Source of the DNA: Stygiobacter sp043807765
GTDB lineage: Bacteria > Bacteroidota > Ignavibacteria > Ignavibacteriales > Melioribacteraceae
Length of the DNA: 64,000 nucleotides
NCBI GenBank assembly: GCA_043807765.1
Contig: JAZDFQ010000052.1
Location: forward strand, 7,354 to 71,353
Direction: 5' to 3'
In this document: piece after piece, positions 61,613-64,000 of the stretch
Numbering within the stretch: the first letter of the stretch is position 1
Layout: every line of letters starts with the position of its first letter
The notes under the pieces: generated by a model
The model's input: only the letters and a program-made list of their open reading frames with translations
Databases searched by the model: none
Told to the model about the DNA's origin: nothing
Position numbers and translations under genes: made by a program

Positions 61613-62076
61613 AATATATAGTGCCAATATTCAAAACTCAATCCGTATAAAGAATTTGATTGGTTGCATTTTAAAATTAGACTTAAGCAGATTCAAATAT
61701 AGGGAAGCTGGGGTTCCATAATTTATGGTATGCAAACGATGTAGCCCGATGTAATTGGTAATTGGTTGGCACAAAATGGTCAAAGCATTTCAAAAAAGCT
61801 GCATTGCAGTCCTAAAACGCTATTTAGTTGAGTGTCATTGAATCTCCAACTCTCCTCGGAGTAAAATAAAACATCGATAATAGTAAGATAAGCCTATTTT
61901 CGGGAGTTCAAGTTTGTGTATGTTCTACTATTTGGTATGATATTGTTTCCATTCTCGGTATCAGCATTAATGAACTAGCGGTTTTAGAATCAAAGTGTGG
62001 CTAATGTTAGAAAGTTAACCGATATTTATTTACCATTACAAATAAAAATAAATTTCATAACAACTGATCAGAGAAT
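61613..62076. other. Intergenic region upstream of the XylR-like gene, no supported gene
   Basis: About 460 bases with stops in all frames at short intervals. No family match, operator-like palindrome or clear promoter was recognised. It may hold the promoter of the regulator gene and decayed sequence. Confidence 0.5.
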
Positions 62077-63222
62077 ATGGCAAGAGTTCCAAGAGTAGCT
62101 GTATTTGTTGAAACTTCAAGAGCATTCGGAAGGAATTTTATAAAAGGTATTACAAAGTATTCAAGAATTCATGGGCCTTGGATATTTTATACTGAACCAA
62201 GAGATTTAAATATTTCGATCAAGACTCTAAAGAATATTGAAGTGGATGGAATCATAATGAGAGATTCGCCGCTAGCTGATAATTTATTTAAAAAAGGTAT
62301 TCCACTCATTTCTGTCCTTCATTATTCATCTAGAAAAAAAGAAATCCCGATCGTAAAAACTGACGGTAAGAAAATTGCGACCGCAGCATTGGAACACTTT
62401 TTAGGATTAGGCTATTCTAATTTTGGCTTTTGTGGCTTTTCCGAATTTGAATGGTCAAATGAACGACTTCATTATTTCATGGGGATATCGCAACAACTTG
62501 GATACAAAGTTCATCATTATTCCGACTCTGTTTCAAATGAATACTCGGATTGGAAAAAAGATCAAAAAAAAATTGCATCGTGGTTAAAAAGTTTGCCAAA
62601 ACCAATTGGAATTATTGCATGTAACGATGATAGAGGGCATCATGTTTTGCAAGCTTGCAGATTAGCTAAACTAAGAGTTCCGGAAGATGTAGCTGTTCTC
62701 GGTGTAGATAACGATGAATTAATTTGCGAAATGAGTGACCCGCCACTTTCAAGTATTGCATTGAACACAGAAAGTGCAGGATTTGAAACTGCTGAAATGC
62801 TTGATAGATTGATGCATAAGAAAAGAATTCAAGAATTAGAAATACAAGTTCAACCAACGCACATAGTTGCGAGACAATCTACAGATATTTTTGCTGTTAA
62901 CGATCAAGAGGTTATAAAGTCTCTAAAGTTTATCTATGCTAATCTTAGCCGTAAGCTAAGTGTCTATGATATAGTGAGGGTTACGACTTTGAGCAGAAGA
63001 AGTCTTGAATGCAGATTCAAAAAATATTTAGGCAGAACAATTATGGAAGAAGTAAGAAGAAAAAGAGCGGAAACTCTTACAAAATATTTAATCGAGACAG
63101 AGTTAAGCATTTCAGAAATCTGCCGTTCTTTAGACTATTCGGACATAAGTCATATTTCCCGCTACTTCAAGAAAGAAAAAGGAATTGGCCTTCGTGGTTT
63201 TCGATCAAGTTCGAAAAAATAA
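62077..63222 (+). CDS. XylR-like regulator: sugar-binding domain fused to AraC-type helix-turn-helix
   Basis: The 381-residue protein joins an N-terminal LacI/GalR-type sugar-binding domain (VAVFVETSRAFGRNFIKGI, DGIIMRD, YSNFGFCGF, IIACNDDRGHHVLQACRL, VAVLGVDNDELICEM) to a C-terminal AraC-type DNA-binding domain (about 275-381; LSVYDIVRVTTLSRRSLECR, SISEICRSLDYSDISHISRY). This is the order of the XylR family, which activates xylose and related pentose genes. The gene lies between a GH51 arabinofuranosidase gene and an epimerase gene, so arabinose or a pentose-bearing oligosaccharide is a plausible effector. Calling it XylR itself is not justified. Confidence 0.9.
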   Translation: MARVPRVAVFVETSRAFGRNFIKGITKYSRIHGPWIFYTEPRDLNISIKTLKNIEVDGIIMRDSPLADNLFKKGIPLISVLHYSSRKKEIPIVKTDGKKIATAALEHFLGLGYSNFGFCGFSEFEWSNERLHYFMGISQQLGYKVHHYSDSVSNEYSDWKKDQKKIASWLKSLPKPIGIIACNDDRGHHVLQACRLAKLRVPEDVAVLGVDNDELICEMSDPPLSSIALNTESAGFETAEMLDRLMHKKRIQELEIQVQPTHIVARQSTDIFAVNDQEVIKSLKFIYANLSRKLSVYDIVRVTTLSRRSLECRFKKYLGRTIMEEVRRKRAETLTKYLIETELSISEICRSLDYSDISHISRYFKKEKGIGLRGFRSSSKK

Positions 63223-63256
63223 TTTCTAAGTCACCCGCATTCATCACCTACAATAG

Positions 63257-63325
63257 TTGCGCAATATGGCGAATTAAACTCGCTTTAAGGCTTTCAATTA
63301 GATCATTCTTCCTATACTATACGAC
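63257..63325 (+). repeat. Seventy-base element upstream of the epimerase gene (second copy of 17671-17740)
   Basis: The stretch from ttgcgcaatatggcgaatta to ctatac matches the element upstream of GH127 with few changes and the same orientation. It ends 26 bases before the preferred epimerase start codon. Confidence 0.6.
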
Positions 63326-63350
63326 TGTTAAAATGAGAAACATTTTGGTT

Positions 63351-64000
63351 ATGAATAAAACGAAATTACTTTTTAAAATTGCCTTGTGCATAAACACAAT
63401 AATTCTTACTTCATGCAATCTTAACGATAAGGATAATTATATGATCGAAAAAAGGTTTTTTGGTCGTGTAGATATAAACGAAGATATTTCATTGTTCACC
63501 CTGAAAAACAAAAATGGGATGAAAATTGAAATTACAAACTACGGTGCAGCTGTTGTCTCTATTCAAGTACCGGATAAAAACGGAAAAATTGAAGATGTTG
63601 TTTTGGGCTATGATTCTGCTTACGGCTATGAAAAATGTAAATCATATTTTGGAGTGATTGTAGGTAGATATGGGAATAGAATTGACAAAGGTAAATTTAC
63701 ACTCGAAGGGAAAGAATATCAGTTAAATATTAATGACGGTGGAAATCATCTGCATGGTGGTTCTCTTGGATACCATAAAAGAATTTGGAATGCCGAACCT
63801 ATTCAAGTTGACTCCACACAATCCTTAAAACTTAGCTTGGTGGATAATGATGCTGAACAAGGTTACCCCGGAACGGTCAATGTTACGGTTACTTACACAC
63901 TAACTGAAAAAAACGAACTGGTTATTGATTATAGCGGGGTAACAGACAAAACTACAATTCTAAATCCAACACATCATTCATACTTCAATCTATCTGGTGA
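63351..64000 (+). CDS. galM: Aldose 1-epimerase lipoprotein (3' end outside window)
   Basis: The frame from ATG 63351 (alternative in-frame ATG 63333) stays open to the window end. It begins with a signal and lipobox (IALCINTIILTSCNL), so the protein is an exported lipoprotein. The epimerase domain shows ITNYGAAVVSIQVPD, YFGVIVGRYGNRI, GGNHLHGG and NPTHHSYFNLSG, including the conserved Arg and the two His of the mutarotase active site. The C-terminal third with the catalytic Glu is missing here. It would speed interconversion of alpha- and beta-aldoses released by the glycosidases; galactose or arabinose is the likely substrate by context. Confidence 0.88.
   Translation, partial: MNKTKLLFKIALCINTIILTSCNLNDKDNYMIEKRFFGRVDINEDISLFTLKNKNGMKIEITNYGAAVVSIQVPDKNGKIEDVVLGYDSAYGYEKCKSYFGVIVGRYGNRIDKGKFTLEGKEYQLNINDGGNHLHGGSLGYHKRIWNAEPIQVDSTQSLKLSLVDNDAEQGYPGTVNVTVTYTLTEKNELVIDYSGVTDKTTILNPTHHSYFNLSG

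Noticed and set aside
61613..62076. Possible pseudogene in the gap before the XylR-like gene
   Set aside because: Stops are frequent in all frames and no residue pattern could be tied to a family.
1..64000. tRNA, rRNA, riboswitch or origin of replication
   Set aside because: No cloverleaf, rRNA motif, known riboswitch core or DnaA-box cluster was recognised by eye in the intergenic regions.

Overview
The window looks like a chromosomal segment from a low-GC, Gram-negative polysaccharide degrader of the Bacteroidota/Ignavibacteriota type. Three secreted proteins end in the C-terminal sorting domain of the type IX secretion system (T9SS), with the spelling QNYPNPFNP that is common in Ignavibacteria. 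There is also a PorV/PorQ-family outer-membrane protein and a TonB-dependent receptor with a carboxypeptidase-regulatory N-terminal domain. Many signal peptides end in ..AQ. Genus-level placement is inference. No rRNA, tRNA, CRISPR array, phage gene or transposase was recognised.

Layout. (1) 1-12.9 kb, plus strand: a cut-off T9SS-type surface protein, a PorV/PorQ-like protein, a four-module carbohydrate-binding-like T9SS protein, a GH53 endo-galactanase, a clan GH-A (GH5- or GH147-like) enzyme and a GH2 beta-galactosidase. This is a galactan/arabinogalactan degradation run. (2) 13.4-25.2 kb: a large GH2 beta-galactosidase on the minus strand, then GH127, GH92, GH29 and GH27 exo-enzymes on the plus strand. 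(3) 25.2-28.6 kb, minus strand: a SIS-domain isomerase/deaminase, a ROK kinase and an FHS-type sugar permease. (4) 28.9-40.4 kb: an MGH1/GH63-like hydrolase, GH89 (minus), a TonB-dependent receptor, a T9SS beta-helix protein and a LacI-family regulator. (5) 40.4-51.5 kb: a PI-PLC-like lipoprotein, a complete myo-inositol catabolic run (iolJ-like, iolB, iolC, iolD, iolA, iolE, iolG) and a secreted PHP-domain phosphoesterase. (6) 51.8-61.6 kb: a GH28 enzyme without a signal peptide, a sodium/solute symporter, GH92, a secreted GH28 and GH51. (7) 62-64 kb: a XylR-like regulator (sugar-binding domain plus AraC helix-turn-helix) and a cut-off aldose 1-epimerase lipoprotein.

How the parts may work together. 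Surface (T9SS) endo-enzymes and binding proteins would open galactan/arabinogalactan and pectin. Exo-acting GH2, GH127, GH51, GH27, GH29, GH92, GH89 and GH28 enzymes would release galactose, arabinose, fucose, mannose, GlcNAc and galacturonate. Three transporters (TonB receptor, FHS permease, symporter) would import products. The iol genes would turn myo-inositol into dihydroxyacetone phosphate, acetyl-CoA and CO2. No SusD homologue is present, so this is not a standard Sus-type polysaccharide utilisation locus.

Regulation is partly visible. Three LacI-type palindromes (core TAAAGCGGTTTA) lie between GH89 and the TonB receptor gene. One abuts the -10 box of a near-consensus sigma-70-like promoter, and a lacI-type gene follows two genes downstream. 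Intergenic regions also carry several families of dispersed palindromic repeats.

The most interesting reading is speculative: arabinogalactan-degrading enzymes, a PI-PLC-like lipoprotein, alpha-mannosidases, an alpha-GlcNAcase and a full inositol pathway together are what would be needed to dismantle GPI-anchored arabinogalactan-proteins or other glycosylated inositol phospholipids.
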